A stretch of DNA of 55,126 nucleotides from Mahella sp. (GTDB lineage: Bacteria; Bacillota; Clostridia; Mahellales; Mahellaceae): positions 1 to 55,126 of the forward strand of contig NZ_JAIHAU010000007.1 of NCBI RefSeq assembly GCF_020054945.1. Direction: 5' to 3'. Below the pieces are notes generated by a model. That model did not search any database and had not been told where the DNA came from. It was given only the letters and a program-made list of their open reading frames with translations. Made by a program: the position numbers and the translations under genes. The stretch's first letter is position 1; every line of letters begins with the position of its first letter. This document shows positions 43,360 through 52,562 of the stretch, one piece after another.

Positions 43360-43773
43360 TTATACTGAGATTTGATTCTTTATATGGCGTACTGCTTTAA
43401 CAAGCGCGTTATATCGCTTTTTTAACAGCATATAATGAAATTGCGCGGGAAGGGATATACATGTATCAAAAGCGCTTACATTCACACAATATACCCCTTC
43501 GTTCATATGCAATATATCATCGACGGAAGCCAGTTCGTTCGTTATAACAGAAACATTATTCTTTGTACCTAATATATATACCTCATTATAGATTTCATCT
43601 ATGCCCATATATATAAACAAACCAAAATATGATGCGTATTTTGCCCCGAAATACGGTACACTCAACATCCGCCTCTTATTCGGTATATATTCTCCGGGCA
43701 ATATTCCGACATGCATAGCGGCGGCCACCGCGGCGGCATACGATGGGGAATAACTATGATATACTATCTTCAT
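43360..43773 (-). CDS. DUF3189 family protein (paralogue 2)
   Basis: This 137-residue protein starts MKIVYHSYSPSYAAAVAAAMHVG and contains IYMGIDEIYNEVYILGTKNN, aligned with the neighbouring DUF3189 protein. Its first loop reads YHSYSPSYAA and lacks the Cys of the paralogue (CYGGSHSS), so the putative Cys-based chemistry is absent. This is consistent with a divergent partner, perhaps in a heteromer. The ribosome site (GTAGGT) is close to the ATG. It is two bases downstream of spoIIP. Confidence 0.7.
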   Translation of the reverse strand: MKIVYHSYSPSYAAAVAAAMHVGILPGEYIPNKRRMLSVPYFGAKYASYFGLFIYMGIDEIYNEVYILGTKNNVSVITNELASVDDILHMNEGVYCVNVSAFDTCISLPAQFHYMLLKKRYNALVKAVRHIKNQISV

Positions 43774-43775
43774 AC

Positions 43776-44888
43776 CTACTTTTTATTGCGCCCAAGAAAG
43801 CTGGTCCAATTATTCTTTATTTTACTGAACATCTCTTTGCCGCCCGAGCTGACGAACAGGAATATGCCGCCCACGACAGCTATACCTACGATCCACCATA
43901 TAATACCGCTCCCCGTACCTTCATCGCTTTTTTGAGCCGGTTCAGTCTTGGCGGTCTCGCCGGTCGACGGCGATTTCACATTGCCGCCGAATACCGCGGC
44001 CGATACTACGTTAGCAAAAATTTCTGCCGAATTTTGCGCCCTTTCTTTGGTATGATCATATGTGCCGAATTCCAAAAGCAGCGACCGCGGCGAAAGATCC
44101 TGATTGTAATCGCCTTTGCCGTAGTATATGTCCTTGATCATGCCGGGATAAACCTTATCGGCCAATGCCTTTATCTTGTAGGCCAACGCCTCGTTGGCAT
44201 CCTTATTGGGATTGCCCCGCCCTATAACGATGCGGATCTTCGAGGCGTTCTCGCCGGCTATAGTTGCGACGTACTGTGTTTGTGGTACGGCATCCCGGTG
44301 TATGTCAAACGTAGCGGCCGGTTGGGTTTCGCGCATAAGCCGAAGCGCCGTACGCCGCGAACGCCTGTAGGCTCCCGCATCATGCGGCACATGTGACGTT
44401 TCATCCAAATCCACTTGAATACCGCGTTTTTCCAATCCGGCCTTAAAAGCCTCGGCCACATCATATATGCCGCCTTTTTCCGGCTTGCTCGAAGTCCCGT
44501 CACTTGGTATATAGGACTCGTCGCTATGCGTGCAGTACATGGCTATTCTCTTATCCCCATCCTGTTGTGCCATAACAGCCTCCGCATCCTCTATCATGGA
44601 TACATCCACATCCGGCAACGTCACATCTTCTATATATTCCGCCTTAGCACTATGATTTTGTTGATCTACCGATACTATGCGATATTTCTTGTTATCACCG
44701 CTCAGATATTCGTCATCTTTGGATACTTCCCATGCGATCATAAAAAGTTCTTTGCCATCTTGATCATATACCGTAAAGTATTTTTCCTCTTCGCCATACC
44801 AATCGTCCGCTTTTACAGGCATTCGTGCACTACCGATTACCAGCAGCAAACATATCAGAACCGATGCAAGCAACTTATTTATTTTCAT
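43776..44888 (-). CDS. spoIIP: Stage II sporulation protein P
   Basis: This 370-residue protein has an N-terminal membrane anchor (about residues 5-22) and a SpoIIP amidase domain: the zinc-ligand region IAMYCTHSDESYIPSD (about 166-181), AATFDIHRDAVP (about 243) and SLLLEFGTYDHT (about 308). A C-terminal membrane helix (about 332-350) is followed by a short basic tail. SpoIIP cleaves peptidoglycan during engulfment, with SpoIID and SpoIIM. The start is set by AGGAGG nine bases before the second ATG of ATGAAGATG; it overlaps the end of the DUF1614 gene by 14 bases. Confidence 0.88.
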   Translation of the reverse strand: MKINKLLASVLICLLLVIGSARMPVKADDWYGEEEKYFTVYDQDGKELFMIAWEVSKDDEYLSGDNKKYRIVSVDQQNHSAKAEYIEDVTLPDVDVSMIEDAEAVMAQQDGDKRIAMYCTHSDESYIPSDGTSSKPEKGGIYDVAEAFKAGLEKRGIQVDLDETSHVPHDAGAYRRSRRTALRLMRETQPAATFDIHRDAVPQTQYVATIAGENASKIRIVIGRGNPNKDANEALAYKIKALADKVYPGMIKDIYYGKGDYNQDLSPRSLLLEFGTYDHTKERAQNSAEIFANVVSAAVFGGNVKSPSTGETAKTEPAQKSDEGTGSGIIWWIVGIAVVGGIFLFVSSGGKEMFSKIKNNWTSFLGRNKK

Positions 44889-45669
44889 CTTCATTTTCCT
44901 CCTGAACAGGCGTAATGATGACATTATCGTCGTCGGAATAGACCTCTACCACACTGCACGAACTATCAGGTCCTATATCCGGTGCGGATAATTCATCGCT
45001 GTTTTCCTGATCTTGTCCCAGCATACTGGTGAAGTGGCCTTTATCGTAGCCCATATCCTTTTTTGCCGTACCTCCCTGTAACTTCTCGCGGCTCTCACCG
45101 ACCAATTCCGCTAACAAAACGGCCAATAAGCCCGATATGACCGTGGCATCAAACATACCGGCACCGCCTATGCTGACCGGCGCCGTAATACCCGAAGCCA
45201 TATTAGTTAATGCCTGTGCTCCATCTGCTATAATCATTCCCATAATACCGGCTATAAAGGCCGAACGGCGCGAACGGCCGAAGAGATATGCTATAAGACC
45301 GGCCATTATACCGTAAATATACATAGGATCTATGGGCATAGTCTCCGGCTCGGAAGGAAATAAGCGCCCCACGAGAAATACGGCCGCACCTGCTATAAAT
45401 GACGCTATTATAGCTCTATTGCGCTCGGTTGACGTTTCAGCTTTTACCAGTAGATATACTGCCAATATTACAGGTACTATACCACCACCTATGTTTATCG
45501 ACATACCGAAGCCCAACGGTATGTCGGGCAAAAACGTGCCCACTATCATAGCCCCTACAAATAGCAAAGCCGCCGTATCGCTCAACCGCAGTTTATCCAA
45601 TACCCTCTGCGTCACGCCGAACACTATTAAAATGGCTACCACTATCAACGCTACTAATCCAAAAGTCAT
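44875..45669 (-). CDS. DUF1614 membrane protein
   Basis: This 264-residue protein has eight or so hydrophobic segments (residues about 2-22, 34-60, 65-82, 88-105, 116-130, 138-160, 168-190) and an acidic cytoplasmic tail. The family DUF1614 is found in sporulating Firmicutes, commonly by spoIIP, with no defined function; a role in sporulation is an inference from this pairing. The ATG after AGAGGTG is preferred to an upstream ATG of the same frame. It is the first gene of the cluster. Confidence 0.75.
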   Translation of the reverse strand: MTFGLVALIVVAILIVFGVTQRVLDKLRLSDTAALLFVGAMIVGTFLPDIPLGFGMSINIGGGIVPVILAVYLLVKAETSTERNRAIIASFIAGAAVFLVGRLFPSEPETMPIDPMYIYGIMAGLIAYLFGRSRRSAFIAGIMGMIIADGAQALTNMASGITAPVSIGGAGMFDATVISGLLAVLLAELVGESREKLQGGTAKKDMGYDKGHFTSMLGQDQENSDELSAPDIGPDSSCSVVEVYSDDDNVIITPVQEENEDENK

Positions 45670-45859
45670 AAAAAAATCACCTCTTTTCAATATTAAGCAA
45701 TATTTATATTGCCCTCAAAGGTGATTTTTTATCAAAAGCAAATTTCCTTGGTTGCATAATGCTTGACACGTGGCCTCAATAAATAGCCTAAAAATAAGAA
45801 AAGTAGATATCAGTCATGTAAATACAATTTTTTATGTTTAAATATTGGTGATTATAGTG

Positions 45860-45865
45860 TATAAT
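45860..45865 (+). promoter_or_regulatory. -10 box of the SNF2 helicase gene
   Basis: TATAAT overlaps the first ATG of the long frame, so that ATG is unlikely to be the start. The -35 is weak (TTAAAA at 17 bases). The 190 bases before it hold no gene. Confidence 0.55.
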
Positions 45866-45905
45866 GAAAAGTAATACTTATAATAGGAGTGAAAATACAA
45901 AAATC

Positions 45906-48900
45906 ATGTTTACAAGACAGGCTTTAAAAGATGCTTCTACCTCAGTTTCTTATTCAAGAGGTATAGCATACTATAGAGGTAAAGCCGTTCATGATATAGA
46001 AGTGCATAAGATAAAGCCTTATGTCTACACTGTCAAGAGCATTGTGGAAGGCAGCGAACCTTATCATGTCACAATGAATATAGATATAAAGAACGATGCC
46101 ATAACAAGCGCCGGATGCACTTGCCCTTATAACTACGGAGGGATATGCAAACATATAGTGGCCACCGGTTTGGCTTTTATGGATCATATGGCTAAAGCAG
46201 ATGAAACAACCGCCGAACAGGATTCGAGCATAAGCTTCAATAAACTGATAAAGGATTTTAAACAATCATCTGATAATCCGCAACCTTCGGATACTCAATC
46301 ATATGCTATAAAATTGCGCATAGTAAATAGCGCAAAAAGCCATTTATTGCTTTATATACCTAAAGAATTGGAGCAAATCGATTCGGCCTTACTGCCATGG
46401 CGCTATGCTACGCTGATCTCATACTTGGCTAAAGCCTATAGGTATTCCGATGGCAGTTTCGGTTTGAGCGGCACCATCCTCGATAAAGTATTGGATCTTC
46501 TATCATCCTTTGACAATGTATTTGCCTTTGATGGACAGACCGCTATAAAATTTTCCAATGATTATTTTAAGCCTATGCTGGACATAAAGCAGGCGCAAAA
46601 TGAAAATATGACAATAACCGTGCGTTCCGATAATCCAGTATTTTTCGGCAGAAAGAGCGCCTATACCATACAGGATGATACTATAATGCGCCTATGGCCG
46701 CATATACCTCTGTCATTTTACAAAGCGTTGTATGAAAACAAAGGGTATATAAACATATCGCAGCGCGACGTCCCTTCGTTTGTCGAGGACATATTTCCTC
46801 GCTTGAAGCATCAACTGCCGGTCACCGCCCCCGCTTTACCGGAAATAGAACAACGTCCCATACAGCCCGAGGTGCATATATATTTGCGCCGTGGGGATGC
46901 AGTGTCCAGCATAATATTAGAAGCCTTTCTGGAGTATGAAAGCTATGTATCGCAAAGGCTTTTGAATTATAGCTACTATAGTGCAAGTACGGCCCAGGAG
47001 CCATATAGAGTAAAAGAGGGAGAAAAAGTACTGGTGATACCCAGACAATATGAGCTTGAGATCACAGTAAACGAAAGGCTTATGCGCTATTTATGGTATG
47101 GCATCGATCCTGAACACGGTCACCTGGAATTCAGCGATCAAGAACGCATTTACCGTTTTATAAAAGATTTTGACAGTGCGATACTCCCGGAATGGAAGAT
47201 ACATTATGAGGATGGACTGCAAAATCTTAAATTGGAAAAGGCTAAAGTCGCTGTGGATTTCGACTTTTCCATGGATGACGATTATGATCTTATGGAATTC
47301 GATGTCGATTTCCATTGCAAAAACCTTAATATAACCCGCGACCAGTTGGAACAATATATAAAGGAAGACCAGCGTTTTATAGAAGTAAATGGGAAATTCG
47401 TCGAGATATCCAATAAAAATGAACTAAAAGAGCTTTTCGACACGCTTTCGCGTTTCACTGCTCAGGACGAACAGCGTTTTCGCAGTAAATTGTTCAATTT
47501 TCCGGAACTCGATAGGTTGATAGAAAAAAACAGGGCATGGAACGCAAAGGGCGATAACAAGTTTTTGCAATTTAAGGATGAGATTAAAAACGCAAAGCCC
47601 ATAGAAGATATCCCTTTGTCTCAACCCTTTGACAATATCTTAAGACAATACCAAAAAGACGGTATAAGTTGGATGTATTTCTTAAAGAAATACGGCTTTG
47701 GCGGCATATTGGCCGATGATATGGGCCTTGGAAAGACGCTTCAGGCGTTGGTGCTCATATCTGCAAACCACAGCGACAGACCTTCGCTTGTGATATGCCC
47801 CAAAACCCTTGTATATAATTGGTATAATGAGGTTCAAAAATTTACGCCGCAATTAAAAACGCTGATAATAGAAGGTCAGAGCACAGAACGCATTCAGTTA
47901 ATCAATGATATAAAGCATTATGACCTTATTATAACCTCATACCCTGTCATACAAAAGGATATCGAGTATCTTGCTGATAAAACGTTCGAATACTGCATTA
48001 TCGACGAGGCGCAATATATAAAAAACCACAAGACCAAAACAGCCAAAAGCATAAAGGCTATACGCGCCAATCATCGCCTGGCACTTACCGGTACACCTAT
48101 AGAAAACAATCTTATGGAACTATGGTCCATATTTGATTTCCTTATGCCGGGGTTTCTCGGCAGTGACAGCGAGTTCAAAGCGCGCTACGATACGCCCATA
48201 ATGAAAAACAACGATATATCGGCGTTGAATTCGCTGTTAGCTCGTATACGCCCATTCGTATTGCGCCGGACCAAGAAGGAGATGCTAAAAGAACTGCCGC
48301 CAAAGATGGAGCAGGTAAGCTATGCACACCTCACACCCGATCAGTTGGCGCTGTATACTTCTGTGTTGGAACAAGTCAAAAGCAACGTCTTCGCTATTGT
48401 TGAGCAAAAGGGGTTTGAACATTCGCAGATAGAGATACTTGCGGCCCTAACGCGTTTAAGGCAGATATGCAACCATCCGGCCTTGTTGACAATAAATACA
48501 CCGGCCATAACCAAAAAGCTGTCATCTGGTAAGCTCGATCAATTCGATGAGTTATTGGACGAAGCATTGGAAGGCGACCATAAAGTATTGGTATTCAGCC
48601 AATTCGTACAAATGCTGGGGATACTGTCCAATCATCTGGACAAAAAAGGCATACCATATTGCTATCTGGATGGCCAGACACGCAACCGTCAGGCCGTGAT
48701 AGACCGTTTCAACAACGACGAAAATATAAAGGTATTCCTTATAAGCATAAAGGCCGGCGGTTTTGGTTTAAACCTTACGGCTGCCGATACGGTCATCATA
48801 TTCGACCCATGGTGGAATCCCATGGTAGAAATGCAAGCCACGGATAGGGCTTACCGTATGGGACAGACTCATCCGGTCAACGTTTACCGCTTGATAACGC

Positions 48901-49031
48901 GGGGTACCATAGAAGAAAAAATACTGAAACTGCAGGAAAAGAAAAAGGCGCTTTTCGATAACGTCGTCGATGAAAATAACGATCTTATCAAAAAGCTGAC
49001 CTGGGATGATATACGCGAGGTGTTCGCCTAG
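45906..49031 (+). CDS. SNF2-family helicase with N-terminal SWIM zinc finger
   Basis: This 1041-residue protein has a SWIM zinc-binding motif CTCPYNYGGICKH (about residues 75-87), a long family-specific middle region, and a complete SNF2 ATPase (about 590-1035). The ATPase motifs are motif I in ADDMGLGKTLQAL, motif II IDEAQYIKN, motif III LTGTPIENN, motif IV-V LDGQTRNRQAVIDRF and GGFGLNLTAAD, and motif VI DRAYRMGQTHPV. Such SWIM-SNF2 enzymes are double-stranded DNA translocases of uncertain cellular role. The start is the ATG after the promoter; AGGAGTG lies about 16 bases upstream, a long spacing. The convergent ychF gene overlaps its last bases. Confidence 0.85.
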   Translation: MFTRQALKDASTSVSYSRGIAYYRGKAVHDIEVHKIKPYVYTVKSIVEGSEPYHVTMNIDIKNDAITSAGCTCPYNYGGICKHIVATGLAFMDHMAKADETTAEQDSSISFNKLIKDFKQSSDNPQPSDTQSYAIKLRIVNSAKSHLLLYIPKELEQIDSALLPWRYATLISYLAKAYRYSDGSFGLSGTILDKVLDLLSSFDNVFAFDGQTAIKFSNDYFKPMLDIKQAQNENMTITVRSDNPVFFGRKSAYTIQDDTIMRLWPHIPLSFYKALYENKGYINISQRDVPSFVEDIFPRLKHQLPVTAPALPEIEQRPIQPEVHIYLRRGDAVSSIILEAFLEYESYVSQRLLNYSYYSASTAQEPYRVKEGEKVLVIPRQYELEITVNERLMRYLWYGIDPEHGHLEFSDQERIYRFIKDFDSAILPEWKIHYEDGLQNLKLEKAKVAVDFDFSMDDDYDLMEFDVDFHCKNLNITRDQLEQYIKEDQRFIEVNGKFVEISNKNELKELFDTLSRFTAQDEQRFRSKLFNFPELDRLIEKNRAWNAKGDNKFLQFKDEIKNAKPIEDIPLSQPFDNILRQYQKDGISWMYFLKKYGFGGILADDMGLGKTLQALVLISANHSDRPSLVICPKTLVYNWYNEVQKFTPQLKTLIIEGQSTERIQLINDIKHYDLIITSYPVIQKDIEYLADKTFEYCIIDEAQYIKNHKTKTAKSIKAIRANHRLALTGTPIENNLMELWSIFDFLMPGFLGSDSEFKARYDTPIMKNNDISALNSLLARIRPFVLRRTKKEMLKELPPKMEQVSYAHLTPDQLALYTSVLEQVKSNVFAIVEQKGFEHSQIEILAALTRLRQICNHPALLTINTPAITKKLSSGKLDQFDELLDEALEGDHKVLVFSQFVQMLGILSNHLDKKGIPYCYLDGQTRNRQAVIDRFNNDENIKVFLISIKAGGFGLNLTAADTVIIFDPWWNPMVEMQATDRAYRMGQTHPVNVYRLITRGTIEEKILKLQEKKKALFDNVVDENNDLIKKLTWDDIREVFA

Positions 49032-50122
49032 ACGTTGAACCTGAACAATACCACATCGCCATCCTGCATTACATAATCCTTGCCCTCAGAGCGCATAAGC
49101 CCCTTTTCTCTGGCTGCTGCCAGCGAACCGCACGCCAGCATATCTTCGTACGAAACTATCTCGGCCCTTATAAATCCTCTTTCAAAATCCGAATGTATAA
49201 CGCCTGCCGCCTGTGGAGCCTTGGTACCGCGCTTTATAGTCCACGCGCGCACCTCTTTAGGTCCCGCCGTAAGAAAGCTCATGAGCCCGAGTAATTCATA
49301 ACCGGCCTTTATCAGTCGCTCTAATCCGGATTGCTCCAAACCCATCTCTTCCATGAAAAGTTTCTTTTCTTCATTATCTAACTGTACGATTTCCTCCTCA
49401 AGCTTGGCGCATAACGGTATAACCTCCGAGCCTTCATCCTTAGCATAATCCATAACTTTTTTCACGTAAGGGTTGGCCTCCGGCCGGATTATACTATCCT
49501 CATCTATATTAGCCACATATAATACCGGCTTATATGTCAATAGCTGGAGCTGGCGCACAAATTCCTGTTGGCCGCTGTCCAATTGGCACATCTTGGCCGG
49601 CTGGCCCTCATCCAGCACGTATTTTATACTCTCCAGAATATCCAGTTCCCACCGCGCTTGTTTATCGCCACCGCGCGCTGATTTCTGAGTCCGTTCCATA
49701 CGCCTTTCCAGCACTTCTATATCGGCCAGTATCAGCTCTATATTTATAGTTTCTATATCGCGTATGGGGTCTACCGTGCCTTCGACATGCACAACGTCGG
49801 GGTCCTCAAAGCAGCGCACCACATGTACTATGGCATCCACTTCCCGTATATGGGATAGAAATTTATTGCCCAATCCTTCGCCTTTGCTGGCCCCTTTTAC
49901 CAAGCCGGCTATATCGAAAAACTCCACTACCGCCGGCGTAACTTTTTCCGGATGAAATATTTCGGCCAGTTTATCCAAGCGTTCATCCGGCACCGGCACA
50001 ACACCCATATTTGGCTCAATAGTACAAAAAGGATAGTTTGCGACTTCAGCTCCCGCTTTAGTTATGGCGTTAAAAAGCGTGCTCTTACCAACGTTTGGTA
50101 AGCCCACTATACCTAATTTCAA
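49028..50122 (-). CDS. ychF: Redox-regulated GTPase/ATPase YchF (Obg-like)
   Basis: This 364-residue protein has P-loop [15 protein letters not shown] near the N-terminus, the G2 region [10 protein letters not shown]3 [17 protein letters not shown], a G4-like motif (VANIDED) that favours ATP over GTP, and a C-terminal TGS domain (about residues 278-360, [20 protein letters not shown]). YchF is a ribosome-associated ATPase conserved in all life. A TTG start is chosen because GGAGG lies eight bases before it; the earlier frame overlaps that site. The stop TAG and the SNF2 stop TAG share the tetranucleotide CTAG. Confidence 0.93.
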   Translation of the reverse strand: MKLGIVGLPNVGKSTLFNAITKAGAEVANYPFCTIEPNMGVVPVPDERLDKLAEIFHPEKVTPAVVEFFDIAGLVKGASKGEGLGNKFLSHIREVDAIVHVVRCFEDPDVVHVEGTVDPIRDIETINIELILADIEVLERRMERTQKSARGGDKQARWELDILESIKYVLDEGQPAKMCQLDSGQQEFVRQLQLLTYKPVLYVANIDEDSIIRPEANPYVKKVMDYAKDEGSEVIPLCAKLEEEIVQLDNEEKKLFMEEMGLEQSGLERLIKAGYELLGLMSFLTAGPKEVRAWTIKRGTKAPQAAGVIHSDFERGFIRAEIVSYEDMLACGSLAAAREKGLMRSEGKDYVMQDGDVVLFRFNV

Positions 50123-50148
50123 CAGCAATACCTCCATTTTTATAAAAT

Positions 50149-50184
50149 AAGCGACCTTAGATGCCTTATGCTCTAAGATCGCTT
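50149..50184 (-). terminator. Terminator of the GH130 gene
   Basis: AAGCGACCTTAGA and TCTAAGATCGCTT form a 13-bp stem with one G-T pair on RNA. On the minus strand it is followed by ATTTTAT, 12 bases after the GH130 stop. Confidence 0.7.
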
Positions 50185-50195
50185 TGTTATAGACA

Positions 50196-50912
50196 TCAAG
50201 CGAATTTAAGCTTTTGTTTACTTGTTTTGGTAACGCCTATTACAGTATCGGCGCCTCCATAATACAACCATATATCATCGCCTACTTCGGCCTGTCCACA
50301 GCTAAAAACCGGCGGACCCGCTATGCCTACTCTGGCGCTTTCCCATGTGCCCGGACGTATCTTTATGACCTCATGATGGTCTGTCCAATGTATAAGGTCG
50401 TCGGAGAAAGCCACCCATATATTCGGATACCTTCTATGAAACATCACATAACGGCCACCGATTTTTTCAGGAAATAACGCGGCATCTTTGTTGGGCTCGT
50501 CCATAACGACGCCCATACGCTCCCACTGTACCAGGTTTTTGGAATAAGCCATCATTATCCTGTAATCGCCTTCAAATCTGCCACCAAAACCGGTATATGT
50601 CATATAAAATATATCGTCTATCTTGACCACGCGAGGATCTTCTACACCTCTTTGTTCCTGCACATGTTCTCCTTCAAATATAGGCCTCTCCCCTCTGTAA
50701 AAGTTTATGCCATCGGAAGAAACGGCATAGCCTATACGTGAAATATATGTGCCATACTTGGCATGCGGCGGATTATCGGTAGTGCGGTAAAGCAAGTGGA
50801 ACAGACCTTCATGGTATATAACAGCAGCGTTAAATACCGCGGATCTTTCCCATTCATACTCTTGCCTCGGCCTAAGTATGGGCTGGTCAGTAAGTCTTTC
50901 AAGCTTTATCAT
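50196..50912 (-). CDS. GH130 beta-mannoside phosphorylase-like protein with internal deletion
   Basis: This 238-residue protein has the GH130 five-bladed propeller start (PILRPRQEYEWERSAVFNAAVIY) and the catalytic Asp region GVEDPRVVKIDDIFYMTYTG (about 90-109). WESARVGIAGPP follows, then VFSCGQAEVGDDIWLYYGGAD to the end. GH130 proteins are usually 300-350 residues. Here about 60 residues that normally lie between GPP and VF (including the conserved LLIYHG strand and the EP-containing loop) are missing, in frame, at about base 50309. The enzyme family phosphorolyses beta-mannosides. The deletion removes about one propeller blade, so activity is doubtful. GH130 membership is clear. Confidence 0.8.
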   Translation of the reverse strand: MIKLERLTDQPILRPRQEYEWERSAVFNAAVIYHEGLFHLLYRTTDNPPHAKYGTYISRIGYAVSSDGINFYRGERPIFEGEHVQEQRGVEDPRVVKIDDIFYMTYTGFGGRFEGDYRIMMAYSKNLVQWERMGVVMDEPNKDAALFPEKIGGRYVMFHRRYPNIWVAFSDDLIHWTDHHEVIKIRPGTWESARVGIAGPPVFSCGQAEVGDDIWLYYGGADTVIGVTKTSKQKLKFA

Positions 50913-51029
50913 ATATCTCTTCTCCCACCCGTTGCCCGGTCATTGCATCATAACCCGGGCAATATATTTGTTTCTAGATATGAATTTTACTCATACTCCG
51001 TGCATTTGTCAAGCATCAAATAAAAATAA

Positions 51030-51150
51030 CTGCGAGTCGTACTATGGCAAACTCAGCGCCTGCAATGATATAAAGCCTACGCCCGCTCATGAAATATTGC
51101 TGGCGTACTTACAATTCGTTTCGCTTGAGCAAGCTAACGCCGGCAATTCG
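51030..51150. repeat. Intergenic repeat, copy B
   Basis: Second copy of the repeat at 13640-13757. The core 51103-51147 is identical in the same orientation, while its left flank matches the right flank of copy A in reverse complement. Here the core is enclosed by ATTGCTGGCGT and AACGCCGGCAAT, a near-perfect inverted repeat. The direct repeat TAAAAATAACT occurs on both sides (51021-51031 and 51160-51170), resembling a target-site duplication. Confidence 0.7.
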
Positions 51151-51215
51151 CGTCCATGCTAAAAATAACTTGCACTTTCCAAACAATTGTACTAAAATTA
51201 CATTATAATTAATGA

Positions 51216-51233
51216 GCACAATTTTGTGCACAA
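51216..51233. promoter_or_regulatory. Candidate operator upstream of the alpha-oxoamine synthase gene
   Basis: GCACAATTTTGTGCACAA contains an inverted repeat GCACAA/TTGTGC and the perfect palindrome TTGTGCACAA. It lies about seven bases after a TATAAT box (51204-51209) and before the ribosome site. The binding protein is unknown. Confidence 0.4.
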
Positions 51234-51257
51234 TGAATGAATAGAGGAGTTTGTGAT

Positions 51258-52547
51258 ATGGATTCAACAAAATATAGTTTAGCGGATTTTGCTTACATAC
51301 CTGATCAGGATTTGATGCAGCGCGCTCATACCATAAGCGAATATTTAAGCGATGCTCGAGCAAAACACCACATGCAATACAGACGCGTTTCAGTCAGCGG
51401 ATCGGGTCCTATTATGACGGTCATCGATCCTTATACAGGCGAATTGCGCGAAATGATATACATGGCCTCAAACGATTATCTCAACCTTACCAGGCATCCG
51501 AGGACCATACAGGCCGGTATGGAGGCCTTGCAAAAATACGGAACCGGCGCCGGTTCTGTCCCGCTTTTGGGCGGCACCTTTGATATACATGTGGCTTTAG
51601 AAAAAGAAGTAGCAGCTTTTAAGGGATGCGAGGACGCTATACTTTATACCTCCGGTTTCGGCTCTAATGCTGGAACGCTTCTGGCGCTGTTGCAAAAAGA
51701 CGACATAGCCGTACTGGACCAATATGTGCATGCCAGCATCGTAGACGGCTGTAAGAACACCAACGTCCGTTACTTCCGTCACAACAACATGGAGCACCTT
51801 GAAAAGGTGCTGAGCACTGTCAAGGACAAATATCGCACTAAACTCATAATAGTGGACGGCGTTTATTCCATGGACGGCGATATAGCCCCGCTGCCCGATA
51901 TAGTAAACCTGGCCAAGCAATACGGGGCATACGTGATGATAGATGAGGCCCATGCCACCGGAGTAATAGGCGACAACGGCCGCGGCACACCCGAATATTA
52001 CCATATGGAAGGGCAAATAGATATAGTAGCCGGCACCTTCAGCAAGGCGCTTGGCTGCGTAGGCGGTTTCATAGCATCCAACAGTGAATTGGTGGATATG
52101 TTGCATTTTTATTCAAGAGCCTATATGTTCTCCACGGCTCCTACGCCGCAGGTGACCGGTTCGTTGCGCGAAGCCCTTAAGGTTATAGTAGATGAGCCCC
52201 AGTTGCGCGAAAAACTGTGGGACAATATAAGGTATTTTAGAAGGAACCTTCTGGATCTGGGCTTTAATATAGGCAACTCGCAAACCGCTATTTTCCCGAT
52301 CATAATAGGCGATGATCTGAAAGTAAGGGAAATATCCAGAAGGCTTCACGAATACGGCGTCTATGTAAATCCGGTGGAGTACCCCGCCGTATCGCGCAAT
52401 CTTTCGCGCGTGCGCATAAGCCTGACGGCTGCTCATACGAGGGAGCAGTTGGATACAGTATTAAATATATTGGAAAAATTAGGACGCGAATATGATATAA
52501 TGCCATTTAAAGGTGCCAAAGAACAAGAAACCGAATCAGCATCATAA
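51258..52547 (+). CDS. PLP-dependent alpha-oxoamine synthase (KBL/AONS/CqsA-like)
   Basis: This 429-residue fold-type-I PLP enzyme has YMASNDYLNLTRHPRTIQAG, GTGAGSVPLLGGTFDIHVALE, ILYTSGFGSNAG and the Asp/His cofactor contacts in VMIDEAHATGVIGDNGRG. The Schiff-base Lys is in GTFSKALGCVGGF (about residue 256). The family condenses an amino acid with an acyl-CoA (glycine C-acetyltransferase, biotin KAPA synthase, serine palmitoyltransferase, CqsA). No bio genes or threonine dehydrogenase lie nearby, so the acyl chain is unknown. An N-terminal extension of about 45 residues before the core is longer than in KBL. Translation starts at ATG after GAGGAG. A nitroreductase gene follows 15 bases downstream. 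Confidence 0.85.
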   Translation: MDSTKYSLADFAYIPDQDLMQRAHTISEYLSDARAKHHMQYRRVSVSGSGPIMTVIDPYTGELREMIYMASNDYLNLTRHPRTIQAGMEALQKYGTGAGSVPLLGGTFDIHVALEKEVAAFKGCEDAILYTSGFGSNAGTLLALLQKDDIAVLDQYVHASIVDGCKNTNVRYFRHNNMEHLEKVLSTVKDKYRTKLIIVDGVYSMDGDIAPLPDIVNLAKQYGAYVMIDEAHATGVIGDNGRGTPEYYHMEGQIDIVAGTFSKALGCVGGFIASNSELVDMLHFYSRAYMFSTAPTPQVTGSLREALKVIVDEPQLREKLWDNIRYFRRNLLDLGFNIGNSQTAIFPIIIGDDLKVREISRRLHEYGVYVNPVEYPAVSRNLSRVRISLTAAHTREQLDTVLNILEKLGREYDIMPFKGAKEQETESAS

Positions 52548-52562
52548 TAGGAGATAGTATTT

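Noticed and set aside
43743-44396. Plus-strand ORF of 217 codons opposite spoIIP
   Set aside because: It is antisense to the well-conserved spoIIP frame and lacks a ribosome site.
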